51,231 nucleotides of DNA from Motiliproteus sp. (GTDB lineage: Bacteria; Pseudomonadota; Gammaproteobacteria; Pseudomonadales; Balneatricaceae), in assembly GCA_026196225.1 (NCBI GenBank), contig JAPHRD010000118.1, forward strand, positions 1 through 51,231, in the 5' to 3' direction. Within the stretch, counting starts at the first letter, position 1; each line of letters begins with the position of its first letter. The translations under genes were made by a program, and so were the position numbers. Shown piece after piece: positions 1 through 8,005 of this stretch. The notes below the pieces were generated by a model. It was given only the letters and a program-made list of their open reading frames with translations. It made no database searches and had not been told where the DNA came from.

Positions 1-1
1 A

Positions 2-91
2 GTGTTCACGTTGGGCCGGAATGAGCGTTCACGTTAAACCAGAATAGGTGTTCACGTTGAACCGGAATGGGTGTTCATGATGGGCCGGAAT
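2..91. repeat. Four tandem 23-bp repeats, probable IS21-type terminal repeats
   Basis: Four 21-bp copies begin at 2, 25, 48 and 71, an exact 23-bp period with 2-bp spacers. Each copy has the pattern GYGTTCAYGWT followed by RRCCRGAAT. IS21-family elements carry several such sub-terminal repeats at their ends, and TGTTCACG...CCGGAAT-like units are familiar beside istA/istB genes. No istA or istB coding sequence is inside the window, so the element, if present, lies to the left of base 1 or only its end remains. The family assignment is inference; the repeats themselves are directly visible. Confidence 0.6.
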
Positions 92-504
92 ATGCAATTT
101 TGGCCTTTCTTTCCAGCTATCAAGATTATTTGGCCCCAACCTCTATCTAGCCGGGAAATATTGGGGTTTGGGTTCTTACTCCTTCTTATTCTTGTTGTGG
201 TGATTTTAACGCTCATGGGGGAATAAACTGATTGCGTTGCCAACTTATAACAAGTGGCGAAAGTATGCTCCGGGGGCGATAAATTGTTCGAGAGACCCGC
301 AGCCCTCGGCTAAAAGGTTGGCTAGATAGGAATTTCACTTGATTCATCATAAGCCAGCCGTATCCAGCACTAGGCTTTGAGAAACTCTTGCTGCATACTC
401 ATACGGCAGTTTGAATTCGAGACCATCCCTACAGTACCCTCTAAGCCATTTTTCGGGTGCCCGCTTGCGGATGATATCCAGAATAACGAACTAATGGGTC
501 CCCC
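92..504. other. Non-coding stretch with a possible gene remnant
   Basis: No convincing gene is present. On the minus strand 490-347 reads as 47 open codons with a protein-like composition (it contains DIIRKRAPEKWLRGYC and LEFKLPYEYAARV). It has an in-frame stop just upstream at 491-493 and no ATG, GTG or TTG at its head. It could be the C-terminal remnant of a gene disrupted by the element at the left edge. I do not recognise the family. Confidence 0.3.
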
Positions 505-1011
505 ATGCTACGTCCATTGCAGTCAGAGGATGCCGAGGCCTTTATGGCATTGAGGCTGAAAGCGATAGGTGCAAATCCTGAGTGTTTCTGCAGTACCCTG
601 AGCGAAGTCCAACAGCAGGGCCTGGACCATTATCGCCAGCTGATCGATCTTCACCTGCAATCTTCTTCTCAACAATTATTGGGGGCGTTTTCTAAAACTG
701 ACCAGCTACAGGGTGTGATCGCTCTTGAACGTCTTAACGGTGCACTGCGGACGCATCGAGGCCGTATCTGGGGGTTGCTGGTCGATCCTGACTGTCGACG
801 TCAGGGCACCGCTCGAGCACTTTGCCAGCAGGCCCTTGAATCTGCAAAACAGATGGAATTAGAGAAGATCAATCTGGAGTTGACCGGCGAGGCGGTAGCG
901 GCACTGCATCTTTATCGGGATCTGGGATTCCGCATTGAGTCGATCGAGCCACTGGCGTTTAAGTTGGATGGACGATATCTTGATGAGATCAGGATGTCGC
1001 GGTGTCTCTAA
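505..1011 (+). CDS. GNAT family N-acetyltransferase
   Basis: This 168-residue protein has the single-domain GNAT layout. The acetyl-CoA pyrophosphate-binding loop is visible as RRQGTARAL at about residues 98-106, following the beta-4 strand WGLLVDP. A C-terminal LYRDLGF segment (about 137-142) matches the usual YxxxGF motif near the family's end. GNAT enzymes transfer an acetyl group from acetyl-CoA to amines of small molecules, proteins or antibiotics; the substrate here cannot be read from sequence. The gene stands alone, with the IS-like repeats upstream and a bidirectional-looking terminator separating it from the convergent slyD. The ATG at 505 has only a weak ribosome-binding site (GGGTCC). 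Confidence 0.85.
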   Translation: MLRPLQSEDAEAFMALRLKAIGANPECFCSTLSEVQQQGLDHYRQLIDLHLQSSSQQLLGAFSKTDQLQGVIALERLNGALRTHRGRIWGLLVDPDCRRQGTARALCQQALESAKQMELEKINLELTGEAVAALHLYRDLGFRIESIEPLAFKLDGRYLDEIRMSRCL

Positions 1012-1061
1012 CCCCAGCTCAGTAACACAGCCCTGCAACAGCGTATTCTCTGCTGCACCAT

Positions 1062-1093
1062 AAAAAAGAGCCCGCTAAAAGCGAGCTCGTTTT
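1062..1093. terminator. Bidirectional rho-independent terminator between GNAT gene and slyD
   Basis: Imperfect inverted repeat GAGC-cc-GCT / AGC-ga-GCTC at 1068-1088. A run of A precedes it (1062-1067) and GTTTT follows, so it can terminate transcription from both convergent genes. Confidence 0.6.
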
Positions 1094-1106
1094 CTGCAAT
1101 ATAAGA

Positions 1107-1586
1107 TCAGTGATTGCAACCCGGTCCGTGCACATGACCGTGTTGAAGCTCCTCGGCGCTGGCTTCACGTACCTCCACCACTTCCACATAAAAATGCAGG
1201 GTCTGGCCGGCTAAAGGATGGTTGCCATCGACAGTAACAGTATCTTCTTCGACGCCTACTACAACGACCGATACGGGGCCATTGGCGGTTTCTGCCTGGA
1301 AACTCATGCCAACATCAATATCCTCAACGCCGTCAAAGGCATCACGTGGAACGGTCTGAATCATCTCTTCATGAACAGGGCCGTAGGCTTCTTCGGGAGC
1401 GATAGTTACTTCCAGCGTATCACCGACTTGCTTGCTCTCCAGTGCTTTTTCCAGACCAGGGATAATATTGCCAGCTCCCTGCAAATAGACAAGCGGCTCA
1501 GCACCTTCAGAACTGTCCAGCAGTTCGCCTGCATCATTTTTTAGGTTGTAGTTAATGCTTGCTACTTTTTTGTCGGAAATTTGCAT
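1107..1586 (-). CDS. slyD: FKBP-type peptidyl-prolyl isomerase, SlyD-like
   Basis: A 159-residue SlyD-type FKBP. The split FKBP domain (about 1-70 and 120-140) contains the usual VYLQGAGNIIPGLEKAL and EEAYGP segments. An insert-in-flap chaperone domain lies between. The C-terminus is a short His/Cys-rich tail (HGHVHGPGCNH), shorter than the long metal-binding tail of E. coli SlyD (196 aa). The family isomerises Xaa-Pro bonds, acts as a chaperone and binds nickel through the tail; a role in metal delivery is likely reduced here given the short tail. The gene is downstream of the FadR-type regulator on the same strand but separated from it by a hairpin at 1615-1644. Confidence 0.92.
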   Translation of the reverse strand: MQISDKKVASINYNLKNDAGELLDSSEGAEPLVYLQGAGNIIPGLEKALESKQVGDTLEVTIAPEEAYGPVHEEMIQTVPRDAFDGVEDIDVGMSFQAETANGPVSVVVVGVEEDTVTVDGNHPLAGQTLHFYVEVVEVREASAEELQHGHVHGPGCNH

Positions 1587-1614
1587 GATTGCTCCGCGAA
1601 ATTGAATTAAAGCT

Positions 1615-1644
1615 GCAAGCTTACCCCGTTAATGGGGGGCTTGC
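1615..1644 (-). terminator. Hairpin between GntR regulator and slyD
   Basis: Inverted repeat GCAAGC ... GCTTGC with an inner CCCC/GGGG pairing. No long T-run follows on the minus strand, so termination strength is uncertain. It sits between the regulator stop (1698) and the slyD start (1586). Confidence 0.4.
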
Positions 1645-1697
1645 ACCCTCGACACTTGGTATAAAAAAGTGATTGGGAAGGATGGCTAGAAAGTAAC

Positions 1698-2441
1698 TCA
1701 GTTTTCCTGTTTTTTCTCCCGCCATTGGCGGGCATTTTGATGCTGCTCTTGCATATAGCGCATCTGTTCGTCCATCGCCGCAACGGCTTCAGATTCGTCA
1801 CCCTGTTTAATCGCATCAAAAATACGTTGGTGTTGAGCCAAAATCGTACCTTTGTCGCGAAAGCGATAAGCAATGAGATTGGCCACAGGTTGAAGTGCTT
1901 CAATAACCGCCGTCATTAGAAACTGTAAAACCGGGTTGCCAGTGCCGTCTACCAAAGCTCGGTGAAAGCGTACATCCGATGCGCAGAATTCTTCGTCTGT
2001 GATATTGGGATCAGCTTGAACTTCAAGCTCGGCTTCCATCACCTGCAGACATTCTTCAGGACAGCGTTGAGCGGCCATTCGCACACAGACTACTTCCAGT
2101 TGGTGACGGGCTTCGTTCATCTGCGAAAGATCGAACTCCCCCATCCCCACCATCAAGGTAGCAGCGCTGGTCAGGTCGGCCTGTAATTGGTCGCTATTGG
2201 GTTTGTTGACAAAAGTTCCGCCGGTTGGACCACGGCGGGAACGGACCAGGTTTTGAGCGGCCAGCAGTTTTAAAGCTTCGCGAATGGTTGGGCGCGAAAC
2301 AGAATAGCTTTGTGCCAGTTCATCTTCGGTGGGCAAACGCTCATCCACTTTCAGACTACCCTCCATAATCGCACCATAGATATTATCGGCGATTTGTCGG
2401 GATAGGCTCTTGGAAGCTAGTGGCTTATATTCGATTGGCAT
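1698..2441 (-). CDS. GntR-family transcriptional regulator, FadR/FCD subfamily
   Basis: A 247-residue protein with an N-terminal winged helix-turn-helix (about 10-76; recognition region VSRPTIREALKLLAAQNLVRSRRG) typical of GntR proteins. An all-helical FCD ligand-binding domain follows (about 95-235), with the metal-binding-type histidines FHRAL and AQHQRIFDAI that are characteristic of the class. FCD regulators sense small carboxylic acids and usually control adjacent catabolic genes. The divergent neighbour is an alpha/beta hydrolase, and a 21-bp inverted repeat lies between them, so autoregulation and control of that hydrolase are plausible. The ligand is unknown. The ATG at 2441 is the only sensible start. 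Confidence 0.88.
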   Translation of the reverse strand: MPIEYKPLASKSLSRQIADNIYGAIMEGSLKVDERLPTEDELAQSYSVSRPTIREALKLLAAQNLVRSRRGPTGGTFVNKPNSDQLQADLTSAATLMVGMGEFDLSQMNEARHQLEVVCVRMAAQRCPEECLQVMEAELEVQADPNITDEEFCASDVRFHRALVDGTGNPVLQFLMTAVIEALQPVANLIAYRFRDKGTILAQHQRIFDAIKQGDESEAVAAMDEQMRYMQEQHQNARQWREKKQEN

Positions 2442-2530
2442 GGAAAACCTGCATTCTTATCATTGTGCCCATCATAGCAATCCCTTCTGACAATGTTAAC
2501 GAATCTGAGCCTTTCAAGGATTGTCGGGGA

Positions 2531-2551
2531 ATTTGGTTTTATTATCCAAAT
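2531..2551. promoter_or_regulatory. Inverted repeat, candidate operator of the GntR regulator
   Basis: ATTTGG-9 nt-CCAAAT, perfect 6-bp arms, in the divergent region between the GntR regulator (starts 2441) and the hydrolase (starts 2647). Position and symmetry suit a regulator site, but it does not match the common GntR core (GTnnAC). Confidence 0.35.
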
Positions 2552-2646
2552 AGTGCATATGGGTCATCATCTCTGCATCGAAGGTTGTGTTAATGTAGGA
2601 AAACCGCGATGTGCGGCCTGCTCTGTAACCGAGGTATAAGAGTGTG

Positions 2647-3549
2647 ATGTTCGACTCTTCGTTTCAAAATCCAGCCCAAGATCGCCTTCGCAGTCGACTC
2701 CTAAAGGAGTTGGGACTAGCTCCATTTCTCAAACGCTGCGAGATCTTCGAACTCGGGGATCTGCCTCTACATTGCGAGATTTACCACCATCATCCGAACG
2801 CCCCGACCATTATTTTCCTACCGGGCATCGGCACTTACAGCCAGCTCTATTGTGAACTGTTGTCGCGAATGAGCGACCAGGGTTTCAACATGATCGCAGT
2901 GGATATCCGCGGTCATGGTTTTTCCGGTGGTGAACGGGGTGGTTACACAGTTCCTCAGATAGTCGAAGATATCCAAGGGCTGCTGGATCACCTGCAAGAC
3001 CACTACAGTGGCCCTTTCGGTCTGTTTGGCTGCTCAATCGGATCCAAACTAGCCCTGTCGATCGCAGAGCAAGATCCCCGAATCGATGCACTGCTTTGCC
3101 ACACCCTTTTTCTTGCCGAAATCCCTCCCGACATCTGGCATTCAATGGGTTGGAGCGGACTCTATTTCAGTAATTTATTCACCCCTAACCTGAAAGTTAA
3201 TCTGCGTTCCTTCGTGGACATCGACACTTTGCTGCAATACAACCCCATGGAGAAGTACGCGGATCAAGATCCACTGCTAGTGTGGGATTATCCGGTCTAT
3301 ACCCTACACAGCGTCTATTCTTACTCCAGTAAGATCCTTAAAGAGTCATTGCAGCGCCCCTGTGCAATTATCATCGGTAGCAAGGACGACGTGTTAACTC
3401 CCGGTTATACCCGCAGACTGATCGAGCGTAGCAAACAACATTTCGATCTCATCGAAATAGAAGATGGCAGCCACATGTTGCCGTTTGATCATATCGATGA
3501 CACACTTCAGGCCAGCAGTGAATGGTTTCACCAAGCTTTTGAACAGTGA
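2647..3549 (+). CDS. Alpha/beta hydrolase
   Basis: A 300-residue serine hydrolase of the lysophospholipase/monoglyceride-lipase-like type. The nucleophile elbow is GCSIGS (Ser about 130). The acid is probably in GSKDDVLTP (Asp about 247-248) and the catalytic His is in DGSHMLPFDH (about 276). The oxyanion segment is FLPGIGTYSQ and the RGHG(F)S motif follows strand 4. There is no signal peptide, so it is cytoplasmic. Substrate is unknown; esters of lipids or small acids are typical. A GTG at 2644 is also possible, directly before the ATG, with GAGG upstream. It is divergent from the GntR regulator, which may control it. Confidence 0.85.
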   Translation: MFDSSFQNPAQDRLRSRLLKELGLAPFLKRCEIFELGDLPLHCEIYHHHPNAPTIIFLPGIGTYSQLYCELLSRMSDQGFNMIAVDIRGHGFSGGERGGYTVPQIVEDIQGLLDHLQDHYSGPFGLFGCSIGSKLALSIAEQDPRIDALLCHTLFLAEIPPDIWHSMGWSGLYFSNLFTPNLKVNLRSFVDIDTLLQYNPMEKYADQDPLLVWDYPVYTLHSVYSYSSKILKESLQRPCAIIIGSKDDVLTPGYTRRLIERSKQHFDLIEIEDGSHMLPFDHIDDTLQASSEWFHQAFEQ

Positions 3550-3605
3550 CGTTCTTCAACTCCGTCAGCTCCAGTTTTATCCGGGGTTCAGCATAGGAAT
3601 AGACA

Positions 3606-4250
3606 ATGACGCGACTCATAGCACTCACTTTAGCAACCTTTTTAATGGTTGGCTGTGAGCCCTCTTTCAAGGAAGAATACGAAGCGGTCAAGCAAGAGCT
3701 AGAAGCCACCCAACTGGCATTAGCTGACGCGCAGCAAAAGCTGAAGGCTGCTGACAATGAGATTCGTCACAAGATATTCACGCTGATTCGCTCAGCCAAC
3801 AACCGCCTGCAATCCCCCGATATCGATCTTTCTGAGATCAATCGAATTGTTCAAGAGATGCAGGTCCACCGGGATAGCTATACCCAACTGAATACTGAAC
3901 AGGATCACGTTGCCGCCACTTCCGAATTCTATTTGGACAAGCTAGAGGCCGTCGTCGAACTGATCGCTAAAAGCCGATCAACCTACAATCGCCGCTACAA
4001 CGAATGCCTGGCTGGCATGGAGGAAACTGGCGGCAAAAACGATCTGAGTGGCATGCTCTGTGATGTGCAGGCCGACATGGCCAAACAAGCATTGGCCAAC
4101 GAAGTCGACGCCTATATCGAGGCACTGTTAGCTATTGGCCAAAAGCAACTCAAGGCCGGAAGACGCTCCAATAGCTCCAAAAGTACCATCGAACAGCTTG
4201 AGTCTGAATTCAACAGCTTACGCTCACAACGGTTAAAGCAGCCAAGCTAG
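3606..4250 (+). CDS. Predicted lipoprotein with coiled coil
   Basis: A 214-residue protein of unknown function. A short signal peptide ends in a lipobox (LMVGC, Cys at about residue 17), which predicts lipidation. The following Glu is neither the classical Asp+2 inner-membrane retention signal nor proof of outer-membrane sorting. Residues about 22-55 and 185-210 are heptad-like charged helices (EEYEAVKQELEATQLALADAQQKL) predicted to form coiled coil. Two further cysteines occur in the middle (ECLAGM and LCDVQ). It follows the hydrolase by 56 nt on the same strand and may be cotranscribed. I do not recognise a named family. Confidence 0.75.
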   Translation: MTRLIALTLATFLMVGCEPSFKEEYEAVKQELEATQLALADAQQKLKAADNEIRHKIFTLIRSANNRLQSPDIDLSEINRIVQEMQVHRDSYTQLNTEQDHVAATSEFYLDKLEAVVELIAKSRSTYNRRYNECLAGMEETGGKNDLSGMLCDVQADMAKQALANEVDAYIEALLAIGQKQLKAGRRSNSSKSTIEQLESEFNSLRSQRLKQPS

Positions 4251-4333
4251 ACAAAAGACTCAATCGGTCATTGATCAGAATCATCTAATATTATATTGTA
4301 TTAGGTAATTCTTATTTAATGGGCCCGATCAAC

Positions 4334-4693
4334 ATGGCAAAAGACTTCAATCTACTGACCCAAGAACTTTCCTCTACCCTTGGCACCATGCACAAAGAGA
4401 TGCCCGAGGTGATGGGGGCTTTCAGTCAACTGGCCAAAAGTGCCAGCGCAGACGGTGCATTGGATTTAAAAACCAAGGAACTTATCGCTTTAGCCATCGG
4501 CATCGCTTGCCGTTGTGATGGCTGCATCGGATTCCATACCAAGAAACTGGTCCAAACTGGGGCGTCCCGTGATGAGCTTCAGGAGATGCTAGGCATGGCA
4601 GTATTTATGGGAGGAGGTCCCTCACTGATGTACGCCGCTGAAGCGCTCAATGCTTTTGACCAGTTCAGCGAAAAAGTAGCTTCCGCGGCCTAG
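4334..4693 (+). CDS. Carboxymuconolactone decarboxylase family (AhpD-like) protein
   Basis: A 119-residue all-helical protein with the AhpD/CMD signature: KELIALAIGIACRCDGCIGFH, a CxxC pair with a preceding Glu and a following His that form the proton relay and redox centre in AhpD-type alkylhydroperoxidases. It ends in a Gly-rich MAVFMGGGPSLMYAAEAL segment typical of the family. It probably works as a small redox or peroxidase-type enzyme in the cytoplasm. An upstream in-frame ATG at 4319 would add MGPIN; I prefer the ATG at 4334 because family members start close to that point, but the ribosome-binding site does not decide it. It appears to be a single-gene unit. Confidence 0.85.
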   Translation: MAKDFNLLTQELSSTLGTMHKEMPEVMGAFSQLAKSASADGALDLKTKELIALAIGIACRCDGCIGFHTKKLVQTGASRDELQEMLGMAVFMGGGPSLMYAAEALNAFDQFSEKVASAA

Positions 4694-4740
4694 ATAAAAC
4701 GACACCAGCCCCCCTACAACAAACTATTTATCCAAAACCT

Positions 4741-4763
4741 GCCCGTTGCGCTTTGCTACGGGC
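4741..4763 (+). terminator. Hairpin downstream of the AhpD-like gene
   Basis: GCCCGTTGC-GCTTT-GCTACGGGC: nine-position stem with one T-T mismatch, followed by GGGGTTCTCC rather than a clean T-run. Position after the stop at 4693 suits a terminator. Confidence 0.5.
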
Positions 4764-4893
4764 GGGGTTCTCCTCTTAATCAACTTTTCAGTAACTCATC
4801 AACAACTCCGCATCTACCCTAGAAGCCGCAGCGCAGCCGTTGAATTAAATCCTGGTCGCAGGCATGATGGTCGCCGGAGTCGCGATCATTTAA

Positions 4894-6117
4894 GTGGTGG
4901 AGAACGCACTGTTGTTAGAATTGTTCAGGCCGTTACGCTATTTGTGGCTACCGTTTCTGCTGATCATCGGCTATTACTACAGCGCCCCCCTTATTCATCA
5001 ATTAGAGTCCCCCTGGAACCAGCTACTACCCTGGTTGCCTTCGCTACTATCCCTGTTGATTCTTTTGCTAGCCTGGCGCTTTCACAGCCACCGAGCAGCA
5101 ATCGCCGCGGCACTTTTAATGTTGGTACAACAGTGGCAACTTTCATCGTTTGCCTCAGTTGCCGAGTGGCAACATGGCCTGCTAGCACTGATTCCGGCCA
5201 ATTTGGCGCTACTGGCTTTTAGCAAAGAACGATCCCTGCTGAGCCTATCAGCCGCATTTACCACTATGATCATTCTGTTGCAGGCCGGTGCGTTCTGGTG
5301 GCTGTATCACTATCAGCTGCCGATACTGCAACATTGGCTTCAATGGCAACCCGAATCCATCGATCTGCTTCCTTTCCAGTTGCCCTATCCGTTCACTGTG
5401 ATGCTGGTACAGCTGTTGGCAGGACTAGCCGTGTTTTTTAACTGGCTAAAGGATCAACAGCTTTTTAACAGCTATCTACTGTTTACTCTGATAGCCAGTA
5501 GCTACCTTATATGCACTCCCTTGAGCGGTGCAGAGCAGGCGCTGATCATCAGCTTAGCCCTGCTCATGTGGTTACTATTGCTGTTCAGCCATAGCCACGA
5601 CTTGGCCTACCTCGATGATCTAACCGGGTTACCTGGCCGCCGTGCTTTGAATCAACGGCTGCAGAATCTGGGACGGCGTCACTGTATCGCTATGACCGAC
5701 ATCGATCATTTCAAACGTTTTAACGATACCTACGGCCATGATGTTGGAGATCAGGTACTGAAGCTGGTGGCCTCAAAGCTTAGCCGTGTTCGCATGGGAA
5801 CGGCTTATCGCTACGGTGGAGAAGAGTTTTGTATTGTCTTTGCGGGTAAACGAGTGGAACAGGCCTTACCAGCCCTGGAGGAGTTGCGCACAAGCATAGA
5901 AGCCGCTCAGATGCGCTTGCGCAGTGATCAACGCCCCGACGACAACCAAAAAGGCAAAAAGATGCGCGGCAACAACAGCCCGCAGGCCGATTCGGTATCG
6001 GTCACCATCAGCATTGGCGTTGCAGAACGACAACCACGACTGGATACCCTAAAGGAAGCTGACAAGGCTCTTTACGAAGCCAAAGCCACAGGACGAAACT
6101 GCGTTGTTAGCGCTTGA
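4894..6117 (+). CDS. Membrane-anchored diguanylate cyclase (GGDEF)
   Basis: A 407-residue protein: roughly residues 12-232 form six to seven hydrophobic segments, and 238-407 form a GGDEF domain. The domain has DDLTGLPGRRAL at its start, the metal-binding Asp in TDIDHFK and the active-site loop RYGGEEF (GGEEF 308-312). It should make cyclic di-GMP from two GTP at the inner membrane in response to an unknown membrane signal. The inhibitory I-site is degenerate: RMGT (300-303) replaces RxxD five residues before the loop, so product inhibition is probably lost. A polar, Lys/Arg-rich insert (RPDDNQKGKKMRGNN) interrupts the domain before VTISIGVA. The start is GTG (4894 or 4897) with a weak Shine-Dalgarno. 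Confidence 0.9.
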   Translation: MVENALLLELFRPLRYLWLPFLLIIGYYYSAPLIHQLESPWNQLLPWLPSLLSLLILLLAWRFHSHRAAIAAALLMLVQQWQLSSFASVAEWQHGLLALIPANLALLAFSKERSLLSLSAAFTTMIILLQAGAFWWLYHYQLPILQHWLQWQPESIDLLPFQLPYPFTVMLVQLLAGLAVFFNWLKDQQLFNSYLLFTLIASSYLICTPLSGAEQALIISLALLMWLLLLFSHSHDLAYLDDLTGLPGRRALNQRLQNLGRRHCIAMTDIDHFKRFNDTYGHDVGDQVLKLVASKLSRVRMGTAYRYGGEEFCIVFAGKRVEQALPALEELRTSIEAAQMRLRSDQRPDDNQKGKKMRGNNSPQADSVSVTISIGVAERQPRLDTLKEADKALYEAKATGRNCVVSA

Positions 6118-6191
6118 ATATCGACTGATAATTGAAACCAGGCCAATTTCTTTTGGCCGATTCCAAACTGCAACATAAACAGTACTGCAGG

Positions 6192-7193
6192 TTAGCTAGC
6201 CGCCGTCCAGGCTAATGCGGTATCGAGCATTCGGTTGGAAAACCCCCACTCATTGTCGTACCAGGCCATCACCTTAAGCAATTGCCCCTCAACGCGGGTT
6301 TGATTAGCGTCGAAAATAGCCGATGCACTATTGTGGTTATAGTCGATGGATACAAGAGGCAGCTCACTGTATTCAAGCACTTGGGAACTGGCAGCAGCTT
6401 GCGCCATGGCCTCATTAACCGAAGCCACATCCACTTCAGTCCCGAGAATCACCGACAGATCCACCAGGGAAACATTCACCGTCGGCACTCTGACGGACAT
6501 ACCATCCATACGCCCATCCAGCTCCGGTAACACCAGCCCCAGCGCGGCCGCAGCACCTGTTTTTGTTGGGATCATCGATTGTGTTGCCGATCTGGCCCGA
6601 TATAGATCTTCGGCGTAGACATCTGTCAAAGCCTGATCGTTGGTATAAGCGTGTATTGTCGTCATCAGACCACTTTCGATACCAAACTGACGATGCAGCA
6701 CCTGAGCCACAGGAGCCAAACAGTTGGTTGTGCAGGAGGCATTGGAAACCACCTGGTGCTGGGCGCGAAGTATCTCTTCGTTTACCCCGAATACGATGGT
6801 GGCATCTACATTTTTTGCTGGAGCAGAGATCAGCACCCGCTGGGCACCGGCTTGCAGATGTTGCTTTGCCTGATCTCCATCGGTAAATCGGCCGGTACAT
6901 TCGAACACCATATCGACGGCGTGCTTTTTCCACGGTAAAAGTGCAGGATCTTTCTCGTTAACAATAGTTATTCGGTCACCGGCAACGCTGATCGAGTTTT
7001 GACTCTCTTCTACCGTTGCCGAAAATGTGCCGTGAATGCTGTCGTACTTCAGCAGATGTGCGTTGATATGGGCATCTCCCATATCATTGATCGCTACAAT
7101 CTCGACATGATCACGGTAACCCTCTTCATAAAGGGCTCGCAGGATATTCCGTCCGATACGCCCAAAGCCGTTGATTGCAACGCGTAAAGTCAT
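6192..7193 (-). CDS. gap: Glyceraldehyde-3-phosphate dehydrogenase, type I
   Basis: A 333-residue NAD-dependent GAPDH that oxidises glyceraldehyde-3-phosphate to 1,3-bisphosphoglycerate. The Rossmann motif INGFGRIGR is at 8-16, catalytic Cys154 lies in [12 protein letters not shown], and the catalytic His is in [10 protein letters not shown] (about 181). The C-terminal [15 protein letters not shown] signature is intact. It resembles the Pseudomonas Gap that sits with Entner-Doudoroff genes. The E. coli Epd alternative is less likely because the segment after HAYTNDQ reads like GAPDH ([15 protein letters not shown]). The neighbours are unrelated, so it is probably monocistronic. Confidence 0.93.
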   Translation of the reverse strand: MTLRVAINGFGRIGRNILRALYEEGYRDHVEIVAINDMGDAHINAHLLKYDSIHGTFSATVEESQNSISVAGDRITIVNEKDPALLPWKKHAVDMVFECTGRFTDGDQAKQHLQAGAQRVLISAPAKNVDATIVFGVNEEILRAQHQVVSNASCTTNCLAPVAQVLHRQFGIESGLMTTIHAYTNDQALTDVYAEDLYRARSATQSMIPTKTGAAAALGLVLPELDGRMDGMSVRVPTVNVSLVDLSVILGTEVDVASVNEAMAQAAASSQVLEYSELPLVSIDYNHNSASAIFDANQTRVEGQLLKVMAWYDNEWGFSNRMLDTALAWTAAS

Positions 7194-7290
7194 CTGTCAC
7201 CTCCATTCAACCAATGATGCTGAACTAATTATGGCAACAAATTGCTGATTCATCCGAAAAGCTGGCGATATGCAGAATCCAGAAAAAGAA

Positions 7291-7321
7291 AAACCCCACC
7301 AGGACAACCCTGATGGGGTTT
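7291..7321 (-). terminator. Terminator of phasin gene 1
   Basis: Near-perfect 13-bp stem AAACCCCAcCAGG / CCcTGATGGGGTTT with an ACAA loop, lying 25 nt beyond the phasin 1 stop codon. The T-tract is on the minus strand, with an A-rich stretch upstream on the plus strand. Confidence 0.8.
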
Positions 7322-7345
7322 GAAGCTCTATCTAAGAGAGAAGAA

Positions 7346-7732
7346 TTAGGCAGCTTTAGGAGCAACCTTCTTCACAGCTTCTTCAACTTCTTTTACTGCT
7401 TCTTTTACTTCGGCAGTAGTCTTCTTAGCAGAATCTTCTACGACTGCTACGAAAGCTTCTTTAGCTTCAGTGATCGCAGCGATGCTTTTCTCAGCAGTGT
7501 CAGTCATCTTGGATTCCAGAGACTTGTAGAACTTAACCTGCAGGTCCAGAACTTCTTTAGGATCCTTGCAAGTAGACAGCGCTTTAAATTGCTCAACAGA
7601 TGCGTTAACAACGTCAGTCATGGAATCTTTCTGCAGGTTAGCCAGAGTTTCCATGGTCTTCTTGTTAGTTTCAGCCAGATCTACAACAGGCTGCATGCGC
7701 TCTTTCATATTAGCGAAGATTTGATCGTACAT
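7346..7732 (-). CDS. Phasin family protein (copy 1)
   Basis: A 128-residue PHA-granule-associated phasin. The protein is almost entirely amphipathic helix, beginning MYDQIFANMKERMQPVVDLAETNKK and ending in a Lys/Ala/Glu-rich tail that may act like a nucleoid-binding or solubilising tail. Phasins coat polyhydroxyalkanoate granules and limit their size. The start at 7732 is chosen because it aligns with the other two copies and is preceded by AGGGTGAT; a longer reading frame to 7822 runs through the promoter. It is one of three tandem paralogues, each with its own promoter and terminator. The three share the core VVNASVEQFK and TAEKSIAAITEAKEAFVAVVE. Confidence 0.92.
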   Translation of the reverse strand: MYDQIFANMKERMQPVVDLAETNKKTMETLANLQKDSMTDVVNASVEQFKALSTCKDPKEVLDLQVKFYKSLESKMTDTAEKSIAAITEAKEAFVAVVEDSAKKTTAEVKEAVKEVEEAVKKVAPKAA

Positions 7733-7754
7733 AATTATCACCCTATAAGTTTTG

Positions 7755-7826
7755 TTGCAATGCGAAAAATATGACTTAAATATATTTGCCTGCCGAATTC
7801 CTGTCAACATCTTTTGCTGCATCGCA
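7755..7826 (-). promoter_or_regulatory. Phasin 1 promoter with flanking TGC-rich operators
   Basis: Read on the minus strand: TGCGATGCAGCA (7826-7815), then -35 TTGACA (7807-7802), 17-bp spacer, -10 TATATT (7784-7779), then TCGCATTGCAA (7765-7755). The promoter is close to the sigma-70 consensus. The TGC...GCA sites resemble those bound by the PHA regulator PhaR. The same module recurs upstream of phasins 2 and 3. Confidence 0.8.
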
Positions 7827-7951
7827 TCAAAAAAATATAAGCAGTGATTTCAGCTAACAGAACAGCATCTATAGACAGGGAGCAACTGTATTGTTGGCAG
7901 GTGACGATTTAATGAAATGGATCTACCAATACCAAACAATCAGGCATAAAA

Positions 7952-7979
7952 AAACCCCGCATGGGCTAATGCGGGGTTT
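7952..7979 (-). terminator. Terminator of phasin gene 2
   Basis: Perfect 11-bp stem AAACCCCGCAT / ATGCGGGGTTT with a short loop, followed by T-rich sequence on the minus strand, 27 nt past the phasin 2 stop. Confidence 0.85.
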
Positions 7980-8005
7980 CTTATTGAGAAGAAGAGCGGG
8001 GTTAA

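Noticed and set aside
52-243. 63-codon minus-strand frame over the tandem repeats
   Set aside because: Runs through the repeats and has no protein-like features.
4746-5222. 158-codon plus-strand frame over the diguanylate cyclase 5' end
   Set aside because: Overlaps the GGDEF protein's membrane domain in another frame and has no known domain; it does not look coding.
6192-7193. Erythrose-4-phosphate dehydrogenase (epd)
   Set aside because: Segments around HAYTNDQ and [14 protein letters not shown] follow GAPDH, not Epd.
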